Shown here one piece after another: positions 1-6,358 of a stretch of 64,000 nucleotides of DNA (the stretch's first letter is position 1; every line of letters starts with the position of its first letter). The stretch is from NCBI RefSeq assembly GCF_902499335.1, contig NZ_CABVQK010000024.1, positions 1-64,000 on the forward strand, in the 5' to 3' direction. The position numbers and the translations under genes were made by a program. The notes under the pieces are model-generated. The model searched no databases, was not told the origin of the DNA, and saw nothing but the letters and a program-made list of their open reading frames with translations. This DNA is from Burkholderia lata. Its GTDB lineage: Bacteria > Pseudomonadota > Gammaproteobacteria > Burkholderiales > Burkholderiaceae.

Positions 1-72
1 CGGCTGGCAGGATTCGAACCCACGACCCCTTGGTTCGTAGCCAAGTACTCTATCCAACTGAGCTACAGCCGC
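1..72 (-). tRNA. tRNA-Arg (anticodon ACG), 3' end cut by the window edge
   Basis: On the minus strand the sequence folds as a tRNA: acceptor GCGGCTG, D arm GCTC/GAGC, anticodon stem CTTGG/CCAAG around the loop CTACGAA, and T arm with GTTCGAATC. The loop gives anticodon ACG, which reads arginine CGU/CGC/CGA codons after A34 deamination. The last acceptor base, discriminator and CCA lie outside the window, so the gene is partial here. Confidence 0.95.
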
Positions 73-85
73 ACGCAGAAGCGAA

Positions 86-91
86 ATTATA
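86..91 (-). promoter_or_regulatory. -10 box of the tRNA-Arg promoter
   Basis: A perfect TATAAT on the minus strand ends 13 bases before the tRNA 5' end, the usual place for a stable-RNA promoter. No convincing -35 is seen. Confidence 0.5.
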
Positions 92-200
92 GCAGGGTTG
101 TATAAAAAGGGAAGCCTTATTCGCGAATTAGGTGCATGACCTTGCCGGGGCGCCCTTCGTGTACCCTTGGAGCATCAGTCATCCATGTTGAATCTGCATC

Positions 201-761
201 ATGAACAAGGCGTTTGTCAAAGAGTCGGACGGGGACGACGACGATCTCGACCAGGCCCAGCCGGCGATCCCGGCGGGTGCGAAGAACTACATCACGCCCG
301 CCGGCCACAAGCGGCTGAGGGACGAACTGCTGAACCTGATCGACGTCGAGCGTCCGGAGGTCGTGCGGCTCGTGTCCTGGGCCGCGTCGAACGGCGACCG
401 GTCGGAGAACGGCGACTACATCTACGGCAAGCGGCGGCTTCGCGAAATCGATCGCCGCATCCGCTTCCTGACGAAGCGGCTCGATCTGGCCGAAGTCGTC
501 GATGCGAGCCGGCAGGAGAATGTCGACCAGGTGTTTTTCGGTGCAACGGTCGATTACGAGACGCCGGACGGCGAGGATCACACGATCACGATCGTCGGGA
601 TCGACGAGGTCGATCTCGATCGCGGCTGCGTCAGCTGGATTTCGCCGGTCGCGCGTGCGCTGATCAAGGCGAAGATCGGCGATACCGTGATGCTGATGAC
701 GCCGGCCGGCCCGCAGCCGATCGACGTGCTCGACGTTCGTTACCCGGCGCCTGGCGCCTGA
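201..761 (+). CDS. greB: Transcription elongation factor GreB
   Basis: GreB binds in the RNA polymerase secondary channel and stimulates cleavage of backtracked transcripts. The N-terminal coiled-coil hairpin spans about residues 28-105 and carries the tip acidic pair D66 and E69 in NGDRSENGDY, which position the cleavage Mg2+. A FKBP-like C-terminal domain follows at about 110-180. The YGKRRLREIDRRIRFL stretch is GreB-like rather than GreA-like. At 186 aa it is longer than E. coli GreB (158 aa), because of an acidic N-terminal extension (ESDGDDDDLD) seen in several beta-proteobacteria. No good Shine-Dalgarno precedes the ATG. It converges on the porin gene. Confidence 0.95.
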   Translation: MNKAFVKESDGDDDDLDQAQPAIPAGAKNYITPAGHKRLRDELLNLIDVERPEVVRLVSWAASNGDRSENGDYIYGKRRLREIDRRIRFLTKRLDLAEVVDASRQENVDQVFFGATVDYETPDGEDHTITIVGIDEVDLDRGCVSWISPVARALIKAKIGDTVMLMTPAGPQPIDVLDVRYPAPGA

Positions 762-784
762 GCGACACCCGGCACGGCCCGGCA

Positions 785-812
785 AAGAAAAAGCGCCCCG
801 ATGGGGCGCTTC
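785..812 (-). terminator. Rho-independent terminator between greB and the porin gene
   Basis: A 7-bp stem GCGCCCC/GGGGCGC with a 3-base loop is followed on the minus strand by TTTTTC, so it chiefly ends the porin transcript. The plus-strand side has only a weak T tract, but it may act in both directions for the convergent genes. Confidence 0.8.
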
Positions 813-844
813 GTCATCCGGCGTGCAGCGGATGCGCCGGTCGC

Positions 845-1990
845 TCAGAAGCGATGGCGCATGCCGGCCGTGACCGCGATCTGCTTGTTGGTCGATGACG
901 CGGCGCCCAGCCCGTTGATGTTGGCGCCGAGGTTGAGGCCGTCGTTGTTGACCTTCTGGAACTCGCCCTGCAGGTAGACGTCGGTGCGCTTCGACAGCGC
1001 ATAGTCGGCTTGCAGGTTGAACTGGTGCCACGTCGGCTTGTCGCCGGCCAGGCGGCCCTGCGTGTACGTGTACGAGCCGGCGAGCGACAGTGCCGGCGTC
1101 AGCGCGTAGCGGCCGTTGAGTTCGTAGTTGCTGAAGCGCGCGGTTCCGCCGAGGCCCGTGATGCCGCCGGACACGCCGGACTGCCCCGCGCTGATCGCGC
1201 GGATGCCGGTCAGGCGCGTCTGCGTGAACACGAAGCCGACCGTGGCAGGGCCGAACCCGTAATTCAGGCCGGCGCCCCAGGTGCGCTGCACGCGCGATGC
1301 GAAGGTCCAGTCGCCGGTCACCGCGCCCGGATCGGACGCTGCCTGCGCAAGCGCGTTCACGTCGCTGTTCAGCTGCAAGTAGGCCGCGGCGAAGTTGAAG
1401 CCCAGGTAGCTGTACGACACGCCGCCGCTATACGCGCGGTTGTTCGCGAAAGCCGTCGAGTTCGAGAACCCGTACAACGCACCGAACTTGAGGCCGCCGT
1501 AGTTCGCGCTCTGGTACTTGACCGAGTTGTTGATCCGGAACGAGTTGTTCAGGTTGTCGTTGTCGAACGGGTGAGCGAACTGCGTGCCGCCGTACTGGGT
1601 ACCGGTCAGCGACAGCGGCCCGAGATAGTCGACGACGCTGTCGTACTGCCGGCCCAGCGTCAGCGAACCGTAGCTGTTGTGTGCGAGGCCGACAAACGCT
1701 TGTCGGCCGAATTCGCGGCCGTTCTGCTTCAGCGCGCCGTTATTGATACCGAAACCATTTTCCAGCGTGAAGATCGCTTTCAGGCCGCCGCCGAGATCTT
1801 CGGTGCCGCGCAAGCCCCAGCGGCTGCCGTTGACCGAACCGCTCGTTTCCTGCCAGGCGCTGTGGCCGCCCTGGTTGTTCGTGTAGGTGATGCCAGCGTC
1901 GATCAGGCCATAGAGCGTCACGCTGCTTTGGGCATGGGCTGCCGTAACGAATACACCCGACAACGCGGTGACGATCAGGGTTTTTTTCAT
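845..1990 (-). CDS. Gram-negative (OmpC-type) trimeric porin
   Basis: General diffusion porin of the outer membrane. The 381-aa precursor starts with a typical signal peptide (MKKTLIVTALSGVFVTAAHA, cleaved before QSSVTLYG). It continues as alternating beta strands of a 16-stranded barrel and ends in ...MRHRF, the terminal phenylalanine required for BAM-dependent assembly. VTLYGLIDAG and ALYGFSNS are standard motifs of the Burkholderia/Neisseria porin family. It is a single-gene unit. The long plus-strand ORF over it is a codon-bias shadow. Substrate specificity cannot be read from the sequence. Confidence 0.93.
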   Translation of the reverse strand: MKKTLIVTALSGVFVTAAHAQSSVTLYGLIDAGITYTNNQGGHSAWQETSGSVNGSRWGLRGTEDLGGGLKAIFTLENGFGINNGALKQNGREFGRQAFVGLAHNSYGSLTLGRQYDSVVDYLGPLSLTGTQYGGTQFAHPFDNDNLNNSFRINNSVKYQSANYGGLKFGALYGFSNSTAFANNRAYSGGVSYSYLGFNFAAAYLQLNSDVNALAQAASDPGAVTGDWTFASRVQRTWGAGLNYGFGPATVGFVFTQTRLTGIRAISAGQSGVSGGITGLGGTARFSNYELNGRYALTPALSLAGSYTYTQGRLAGDKPTWHQFNLQADYALSKRTDVYLQGEFQKVNNDGLNLGANINGLGAASSTNKQIAVTAGMRHRF

Positions 1991-2388
1991 GGATCTGTCT
2001 CCAAACAGGATGATGTCGATCGAACCTGCGGCGGACTGGCATGTTTTGCTTGACGCTGCGGCCGGTCCGGCAGAGCGGCGGTGCGCTTATCAAAAAGCCA
2101 TCTGCAGTGTACGGAGTGCGTGGAGCGGGGGAGGATTACGCTTTAAGCAATAATATATTTTGGAATCCGCAAATATCGTCGGGGCAGCGCAAACGATTGC
2201 CCATCAAGGGTTTGCGGCGGTGCAGCGAAGAAAAATGGAGATCAGGACTACGTAACGGGCGTTGCGCGATTGCGACAGGTAATCAGCAGGAGGCGGGGGC
2301 GGCCATAGCGCGATTATTGACACATCGGCAATAGAGGTTTGTGTGGAGCATGGATAATGAAAGGTTGTTCTCTCGTTATACTGCGATC
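1991..2388. other. Intergenic region upstream of the porin gene; no protein gene seen
   Basis: The stretch between the porin start and the small-RNA candidate is distinctly AT-richer than its surroundings near 2140-2170 and around 2340-2390. It presumably contains the porin promoter on the minus strand. Short ORFs on both strands lack ribosome-binding sites and recognisable content. Confidence 0.5.
2377..2382 (+). promoter_or_regulatory. Possible -10 box (TATACT) of the small-RNA candidate
   Basis: TATACT lies 7 bases upstream of the first hairpin of the candidate RNA, so a transcript would start almost exactly at that stem. No good -35 element is found at 16-18 bp spacing, which keeps confidence low. 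Confidence 0.35.
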
Positions 2389-2473
2389 TCTGCTTTCCGA
2401 AGCAGACTTTTTCGTTGACGGAAAAGATCTCCAAACCTTTGTCGGCGCGACTTCCCAGTCGCGCTTTTTTTTT
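2389..2473 (+). ncRNA. Candidate trans-acting small RNA of three stem-loops with intrinsic terminator
   Basis: Three consecutive hairpins fill an 85-nt interval. Hairpin 1 (2389-2406) is a perfect 7-bp stem TCTGCTT/AAGCAGA with loop TCCG. Hairpin 2 (2407-2426) is an 8-bp stem CTTTTTCG/CGGAAAAG with one U-G pair. After an unpaired linker, ATCTCCAAACCTTTGTCG, hairpin 3 (2445-2464) is a perfect 8-bp GC-rich stem followed by nine T residues, a textbook terminator. There is no ORF of note inside. The unpaired CUCC in the linker could act as an anti-Shine-Dalgarno seed, and the U-rich tail suits Hfq binding; both functional ideas are inference. Confidence 0.6.
2445..2473 (+). terminator. Strong intrinsic terminator of the small-RNA candidate
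   Basis: GCGCGACT/AGTCGCGC stem with a TCCC loop, then nine consecutive T bases. It terminates plus-strand transcription although no plus-strand protein gene precedes it, which is why an RNA gene is proposed. Confidence 0.85.
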
Positions 2474-2491
2474 GCCCCGCCTCTGCGCGTG

Positions 2492-2770
2492 CTATTGCGC
2501 GTACGAGCGCCGCTTGTGCTTGCGCTTGGCCGCGGGCGCGGCCTCCCTGGCTTCATTGGGGGGCGGAGTGTAGGTCCAGTCTTCCATCACGTAGTGACGG
2601 GCATCGAGAGGCGATGCGAGCAGGTTCTGCCAGTGATCGCCGTGCCAGGTCGGATCGAATTCGGTGTCGCATGGCGCTTCGCGCGAGGACGCGGATTCGG
2701 CCAGGGCGCGGGACTTGCGGCGTACGCGTCCGAGCCGGCTCGCGAAGCGCTTGATTCCGTCCAGCCACAT
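2492..2770 (-). CDS. Small conserved hypothetical protein, 92 aa
   Basis: Function not recognised. An upstream in-frame ATG exists at 2809, but the ATG at 2770 has a strong Shine-Dalgarno (AAGGAGAAGG, about 2 bases from the codon) and begins MWLDGIKRFASRLGRVRRK. The N-terminus is basic and possibly amphipathic. The middle has a Trp/His-rich, ordered-looking stretch (DPTWHGDHWQNLL, HYVMEDWTYTPPP), and the tail is lysine/arginine-rich (AAKRKHKRRSYAQ). No signal peptide or membrane segment is seen. Its stop lies about 20 bp from the end of the oppositely oriented sRNA candidate, so the two transcription units converge. It reads as a real Burkholderia-type small gene. Confidence 0.65.
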   Translation of the reverse strand: MWLDGIKRFASRLGRVRRKSRALAESASSREAPCDTEFDPTWHGDHWQNLLASPLDARHYVMEDWTYTPPPNEAREAAPAAKRKHKRRSYAQ

Positions 2771-3016
2771 GACCTTCTCCTTCCTTCCGACGTTGAGTGA
2801 GCATCTCAATGTCCCCGGATTTCCGCAACCCGAAAAAACCCGAGGAATTTACCGAGCCGATTTGTCCCCGGTAGGAATTTCACGGGAAAGATTATCAATG
2901 CTTTGATCCCGGTAATATTGACAGGTTTTTGATGCGAATCAATTAATAAAAGGCGATGGTGTACCGATTCCAATGGTATTAGCGCTTTTTTGATAAAACG
3001 TTCGTCAAAAATTTCC
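2771..3016. other. AT-rich intergenic region upstream of cspA
   Basis: No gene is seen. The stretch is much richer in A/T than the rest of the window, especially 2880-3010. It contains TTGACA at 2918-2923 followed 17-18 bp later by AATTAAT, a possible second cspA promoter. Confidence 0.5.
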
Positions 3017-3046
3017 TTGACGCACCCGGATTGTCCAATTTATAAA
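3017..3046 (+). promoter_or_regulatory. Probable sigma-70 promoter of cspA
   Basis: TTGACG at 3017-3022 and TATAAA at 3041-3046 are separated by 18 bp. Start of transcription near 3053 would give a leader of roughly 110 nt, matching the long structured 5' leaders of cold-shock mRNAs. Confidence 0.6.
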
Positions 3047-3162
3047 GTCAGCACTCCGTCCTCGGGCGGCGTGCTGGTGCGGGTGCTGGCGCAATGTTTC
3101 GGGATTTCGGGAAACGGCTATAAAAATAGCTTTTTTGATCTAATCGAGTGGGGAACGAAGAC

Positions 3163-3366
3163 ATGGATACCGGTATCGTGAAATGGTTTAACGATGCTAA
3201 AGGTTTTGGCTTTATTACGTCGGACAATGGCGGTGAAGATTTGTTTGCACACTTTTCCGAAATCAAGATGGACGGCTTCAAGACGCTGAAGGAAAACCAG
3301 CGTGTTTCGTTCGACGTGAAAGTCGGGCCGAAAGGCAAGCAGGCAGCGAATATCCAGGCGGTCTGA
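3163..3366 (+). CDS. cspA: Cold-shock protein, CspA family
   Basis: Single OB-fold nucleic-acid chaperone of 67 aa that binds single-stranded RNA/DNA and melts structured mRNA. RNP1 (KGFGFIT) and RNP2 (DLFAHFS) are both intact, and the protein starts with MDTGIVKWFNDAKGF. The ATG at 3163 is preferred over one 15 bp upstream because the family starts there. It is monocistronic, between its own promoter and terminator. The leader of about 110 nt suggests post-transcriptional control as known for E. coli cspA. Low-temperature induction is not guaranteed, since family members are often constitutive. Confidence 0.95.
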   Translation: MDTGIVKWFNDAKGFGFITSDNGGEDLFAHFSEIKMDGFKTLKENQRVSFDVKVGPKGKQAANIQAV

Positions 3367-3393
3367 CGCGCCACGCATTGCCGATCACGTCCG

Positions 3394-3417
3394 GCCCCCG
3401 CATTGCGGGGGCTTTTT
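3394..3417 (+). terminator. Intrinsic terminator of cspA
   Basis: Perfect 8-bp stem GCCCCCGC/GCGGGGGC with a 3-base loop, followed by TTTTT. Confidence 0.9.
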
Positions 3418-3507
3418 GCTTTCCGGGGGCGGAACATTCCGGTTCGGGCTGGCCGCGAACCGGGATGCCGGTGCATACTCACGGAAGCATCGTTTCCCAG
3501 TCTTTTC

Positions 3508-4647
3508 ATGTCTGATTCCCCCCGTCCGTCCGATCCCGCCAGCGAACAGCCGCTCGTTTTCGTCGACCTTGAAACCACTGGCGGTTCGCCCGCCGAACAC
3601 CGCATCACCGAAATCGGCGTGGTCGAAATCGGCCCGCTCGGTGTGTCGACGTGGACGACGCTCGTCAATCCGGGCCAGCCGATTCCGCCGTTCATCCAGC
3701 AACTGACGGGCATTTCGGACGAGATGGTGCGCGACGCGCCGTCGTTTGCGTCACTGGCGACCGTGTTGTTCGAGCGGCTCGACGGCAAGCTTTTCGTCGC
3801 GCACAACGCGAGCTTCGATCGCGGCTTCCTGCGGGCCGAATTCGAGCGCGCCGGCTTCGCGTTCAACCCCGATGTGTTGTGTACCGTGCGGCTGTCGCGT
3901 GCGCTGTTCCCGCGTGAAGCGCGGCACGGGCTCGACGCGTTGATCGAACGTCATGGCCTCGTGCCGGCCGCGCGCCACCGGGCGCTGGCGGATGCCGACC
4001 TCCTGTGGCAGTTCTGGCGCCTGTTGCACGACATCGTGCCGCTCGAGCGGCTGCGTGACCAGATCGCACGCACGACGCGGCACTTCCGTCTGGGCGGCGA
4101 CCTGACCGAAGCCTGGCTCGATACCGCCCCGGCCGGGTGTGGCGCGTACGCGTTGTTCGGGGAAGAAGACGCGCCGCTGTATGTCGGTCGCAGCGTACGT
4201 GTGCGGCAGCGGCTGCGCGCGCTGCTGACGGGCGAGCGCCGTTCGTCGAAGGAAATGCGGCTGGCACAGCAGGTACGGCGGGTCGAATGGCGCGAGACGG
4301 GCAACGAGCTGGGGGCGATGCTCGCCGAAGCGCAATGGATCGCCCGGCTACGCCCGTCGTACAACCGGCGCCCCGCGGCCGACACGGTTCGTGCCGGCGG
4401 TGCGCCCTGGCCGTTCGAAGGTGCCGTTGCCTTCGAGGCGAGTGGCGAGCGCCGCCTGTTTCACGTGATCGATGGCTGGCGTTATCTCGGCGCGGCGGAA
4501 TCGCTCGACGCGGCCGCGCGACTCGCGGCCGACGGGACGGAGGGCGTGTTCGAACCCTTCACCCATCGCTTGCTTCAGACGCATCTTGCGCGCGGCCTGC
4601 AACTGATCCCGCTCGCCGCGCTCACCCCTGCGGGGCAAGCGGGTTAA
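3508..4647 (+). CDS. DEDDh 3'-5' exonuclease fused to a GIY-YIG endonuclease domain
   Basis: A 379-aa two-domain nuclease. Residues about 15-175 form a DnaQ-like exonuclease: the ExoI motif VFVDLETTG has D20 and E22, and a later HRALADADLLW provides the His/Asp of ExoIII. Residues about 205-285 form a UvrC-type GIY-YIG module (GAYALFGEEDAPLYVGRSVRVRQRL). The C-terminal ~90 residues are not recognised. The layout matches proteins annotated as DNA polymerase III epsilon-like with a UvrC/Cho-like domain; a role in DNA repair is likely but unproven. The ATG at 3508 starts just before the exonuclease fold, and upstream in-frame sequence runs into the cspA terminator. It stands alone between cspA and the convergent chorismate mutase. 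Confidence 0.88.
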   Translation: MSDSPRPSDPASEQPLVFVDLETTGGSPAEHRITEIGVVEIGPLGVSTWTTLVNPGQPIPPFIQQLTGISDEMVRDAPSFASLATVLFERLDGKLFVAHNASFDRGFLRAEFERAGFAFNPDVLCTVRLSRALFPREARHGLDALIERHGLVPAARHRALADADLLWQFWRLLHDIVPLERLRDQIARTTRHFRLGGDLTEAWLDTAPAGCGAYALFGEEDAPLYVGRSVRVRQRLRALLTGERRSSKEMRLAQQVRRVEWRETGNELGAMLAEAQWIARLRPSYNRRPAADTVRAGGAPWPFEGAVAFEASGERRLFHVIDGWRYLGAAESLDAAARLAADGTEGVFEPFTHRLLQTHLARGLQLIPLAALTPAGQAG

Positions 4648-4681
4648 TCCAGCGCGGCCGCGCGAACCGCGCCCGCTGCCG

Positions 4682-5275
4682 TCAGCCGATCGCGCTTGCG
4701 CCGCCGGCCGAGCAGACGTGCGACAGCGCGGTGTCGAGTGCCTGCGTTTGCTTGGAGTCGTAGCGCGTGAGCGTTTTCCAGTTCGCGATGCTGCGCGCGA
4801 GCCGCGCCTGGCAATCAGGCGCATCGCGCAGCGGTGCAACCTGCGCGAGCCCCGCGAGCATTTTCTGCGTCAGCCGGTCGAGCGCCGGGCGCGTGCTGGC
4901 CGCGAGATCGGGTGGCGTGCCTTCTGGCGGCTGCGTCGCGCGCCAGGTTGCGAACAGCGCGTTCTGCACATCCTTGCTCGCGCTGATCTGATCCTCGAAG
5001 AACGTTCGCGCGAACGCGGGATCGACACCGGCCTGTGCCGCGCGCTTCTCGACCGATGCGAGCAGTTCCGCTTCGCGCGGCCGGTCCTCGATTGCTTTGT
5101 GATTCGCCCATTTCCAGCGAGCGACCGGTTCGGCGAGCGCAAGGCGCTGCGACGCGAGTGCGACGATGTTGGTGAGGGCGGTGTCGTCGCCGTCTGCATT
5201 GGCAATGCGCGGGGACGAAAAGAGGGCGACGCCGAGCGCGGCGACAGCGAGGCTGGCACGAATGGCTTGCTTCAT
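4682..5275 (-). CDS. Secreted (periplasmic) chorismate mutase, AroQ gamma type
   Basis: Converts chorismate to prephenate outside the cytoplasm. The first ~27 residues are a signal peptide (ending in SSPRIANA), followed by an all-helical AroQ domain. The motif LASQRLALAEPVARWKWANHKAI holds the helix-1 arginine and lysine contacts, and FFEDQISASKDVQ is typical of the exported gamma class. At 197 aa it fits *AroQ proteins of Gram-negative pathogens. The cytoplasmic enzyme of this genome is the pheA fusion at 51.2 kb, so this is a second chorismate mutase whose extracytoplasmic role is unknown in the family. It converges on the exonuclease gene. Confidence 0.9.
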   Translation of the reverse strand: MKQAIRASLAVAALGVALFSSPRIANADGDDTALTNIVALASQRLALAEPVARWKWANHKAIEDRPREAELLASVEKRAAQAGVDPAFARTFFEDQISASKDVQNALFATWRATQPPEGTPPDLAASTRPALDRLTQKMLAGLAQVAPLRDAPDCQARLARSIANWKTLTRYDSKQTQALDTALSHVCSAGGASAIG

Positions 5276-5366
5276 CGGAACGGTCGGGAGAGCCGGGCAG
5301 GCCGGAAGTGGAAAAACAGAAGGATAGACGAAGACAGTCGCGCGGCGTAGCGCAGCGACCGGAGAA

Positions 5367-5471
5367 TCAGCAGGCGAGCTGATCCGGCACCGTCAGGCTG
5401 TTGCGGCCCGGGTGCGAGGCGAATTGCGCGCGATGCGCAGTGATGAACCGCACGATAGCGATGATCGACAC
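5367..5471 (-). CDS. Possible 34-aa ORF downstream of the 48-aa ORF
   Basis: A GTG-started ORF reads MSIIAIVRFITAHRAQFASH and ends in ...LTVPDQLAC. It lies in the same frame as the upstream 48-aa ORF, just after that ORF's TGA stop. There is no ribosome-binding site, so it could be translated only by coupling, or be chance or a remnant of a longer protein. Reported because the reading looks protein-like and fills an otherwise empty gap. Confidence 0.2.
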   Translation of the reverse strand: MSIIAIVRFITAHRAQFASHPGRNSLTVPDQLAC

Positions 5472-5498
5472 GTGGCGGTTACAGAACCGAACAGGCGT

Positions 5499-5645
5499 TC
5501 ACTTCGGCGAGTACAGCTTGTGCTGCTCGTCGAAGAATGCCCGCACGTGGTCGGGCAATTCGGCGAGGAATTCCACGCCGACGGGTTCCGGATCCGGGCT
5601 CATCACTTGCTCGGGCGGTGGCATGCGAGTGGGTCTTTCGTCCAT
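5499..5645 (-). CDS. Small hypothetical protein, 48 aa, behind a Fur-like box
   Basis: Function not recognised. The ORF reads MDERPTRMPPPEQVMSPDPE and later LAELPDHVRAFFDEQHKLYSPK. It is acidic and proline-rich at the N-terminus with a predicted helix at the C-terminus, and has no signal peptide or membrane segment. The ATG at 5645 is chosen because GGAG sits 8 bases upstream; another ATG two codons earlier overlaps the spacer. A sequence matching the centre of the Fur consensus lies 20-33 bp upstream of the start, suggesting iron control. The gene is divergent from the copper-type operon. Confidence 0.45.
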   Translation of the reverse strand: MDERPTRMPPPEQVMSPDPEPVGVEFLAELPDHVRAFFDEQHKLYSPK

Positions 5646-5664
5646 GGTCATTTCTCCAGCAGGT

Positions 5665-5678
5665 TCAATGATTATCAA
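5665..5678 (-). promoter_or_regulatory. Fur-box-like operator
   Basis: Read on the minus strand, TGATAATCATT matches 11 of 11 bases of the core of the Fur consensus (GATAATGATAATCATTATC), with partial matches on either side. It sits just upstream of the 48-aa ORF and about 165 bp upstream of the cruR-type ORF. Confidence 0.45.
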
Positions 5679-5809
5679 CCTCGCGCTTGGATTTATGCCA
5701 GTGTCGAATCGTTAGATTTTGTCTCTGTTGTATTAACGGCACATGCGCTCCGACGCGCGCTGCGATGCCGACTATTGCATCGTGCCGAACCGGCAGCGAT
5801 CGGGCCGCT

Positions 5810-5818
5810 TGCTATACT
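5810..5818 (+). promoter_or_regulatory. Extended -10 promoter of the copper-type operon
   Basis: TGCTATACT is an extended -10 element (TGn followed by TATACT) 25 bp upstream of the DUF2946 start codon. No -35 match is needed for this class. The leader would be under 20 nt. Confidence 0.5.
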
Positions 5819-5842
5819 TGCGCGCACTTTTTCTGGACCGAG

Positions 5843-6232
5843 ATGAGACGAACGACGCGATGGATCGGCCTCGTATGGCTGGCGCTGGTACTGAACGTAC
5901 TGTCGCCCGTCATCGGCTATGCGCGTCTTGCTTCGAGCGGCTCCGGCGAGCTCACGCTCGAGTTGTGCAGTGCAGCGGGCGCCCGCCAGGTCGTGCTCGC
6001 GCAGGCGGGCGGCGATCGCGATACGTCGTCGTTCGACCATGCCGGCGTGCCGCACTGCGTGTACTGCCCCGGCTTCGCGGCGAATATGGCGCTCGGGTCG
6101 AGCCTGCCTGCGCTGCCGGGCTTCGTGCGGACGTTCGCCTATCGTGCAGCCGCCCCCGTCATTCCCGATTGTCCCCGCAAGGGCATCCGCCTCGCGCAGC
6201 CTCGCGCCCCGCCTGAAAACGCTCCGATCTGA
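5843..6232 (+). CDS. DUF2946 protein, CruR-type copper-responsive upstream ORF
   Basis: A 129-aa DUF2946 protein heading a TonB-receptor operon. Residues ~7-26 form a hydrophobic signal/anchor segment. A CxxC pair, C72-V-Y-C75, sits in HAGVPHCVYCPGF, and the C-terminus carries RAPP at residues 121-124, five residues from the stop. In Bordetella pertussis the DUF2946 protein CruR uses exactly these two elements. Its nascent chain arrests translation at RAPP; copper at CxxC relieves the arrest and allows Rho-dependent termination before the downstream TonB receptor gene. The same operon position and the same motifs make that mechanism likely here, but this is inference from homology. The ATG at 5843 is favoured by the promoter position; longer in-frame starts lie in non-coding-like sequence. 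Confidence 0.85.
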   Translation: MRRTTRWIGLVWLALVLNVLSPVIGYARLASSGSGELTLELCSAAGARQVVLAQAGGDRDTSSFDHAGVPHCVYCPGFAANMALGSSLPALPGFVRTFAYRAAAPVIPDCPRKGIRLAQPRAPPENAPI

Positions 6233-6245
6233 TTGATGTCGTTCG

Positions 6246-6264
6246 CGCGCCCCGTTGGCGCGCG
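6246..6264 (+). other. GC-rich hairpin between the CruR-type ORF and the TonB receptor
   Basis: GCGCGCC and GGCGCGC form a 7-bp stem just after the leader ORF. The 126-bp gap is GC-rich with no T tract, so it is not an intrinsic terminator. A Rho-dependent termination zone, as described for the B. pertussis operon, would be expected in this gap. Confidence 0.4.
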
Positions 6265-6358
6265 TGCCGCCCGCGGCCCGGCCGCGTGCCGCGCCGTTCG
6301 TGCGCGGCGCGCGCGCTCGTGACGGGCGGCGTCCGATCACGTTTTCAGGAATTCACTC

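Noticed and set aside
1010..2053. 347-aa plus-strand ORF over the porin
   Set aside because: Antisense shadow of a well-recognised porin; Arg/Val/Ala-rich with no domain and no ribosome site.
2317..2345. TTGACA at 2317 as the sRNA -35 box
   Set aside because: No -10 match at 16-19 bp; the TATACT at 2377 is far too distant to pair with it.
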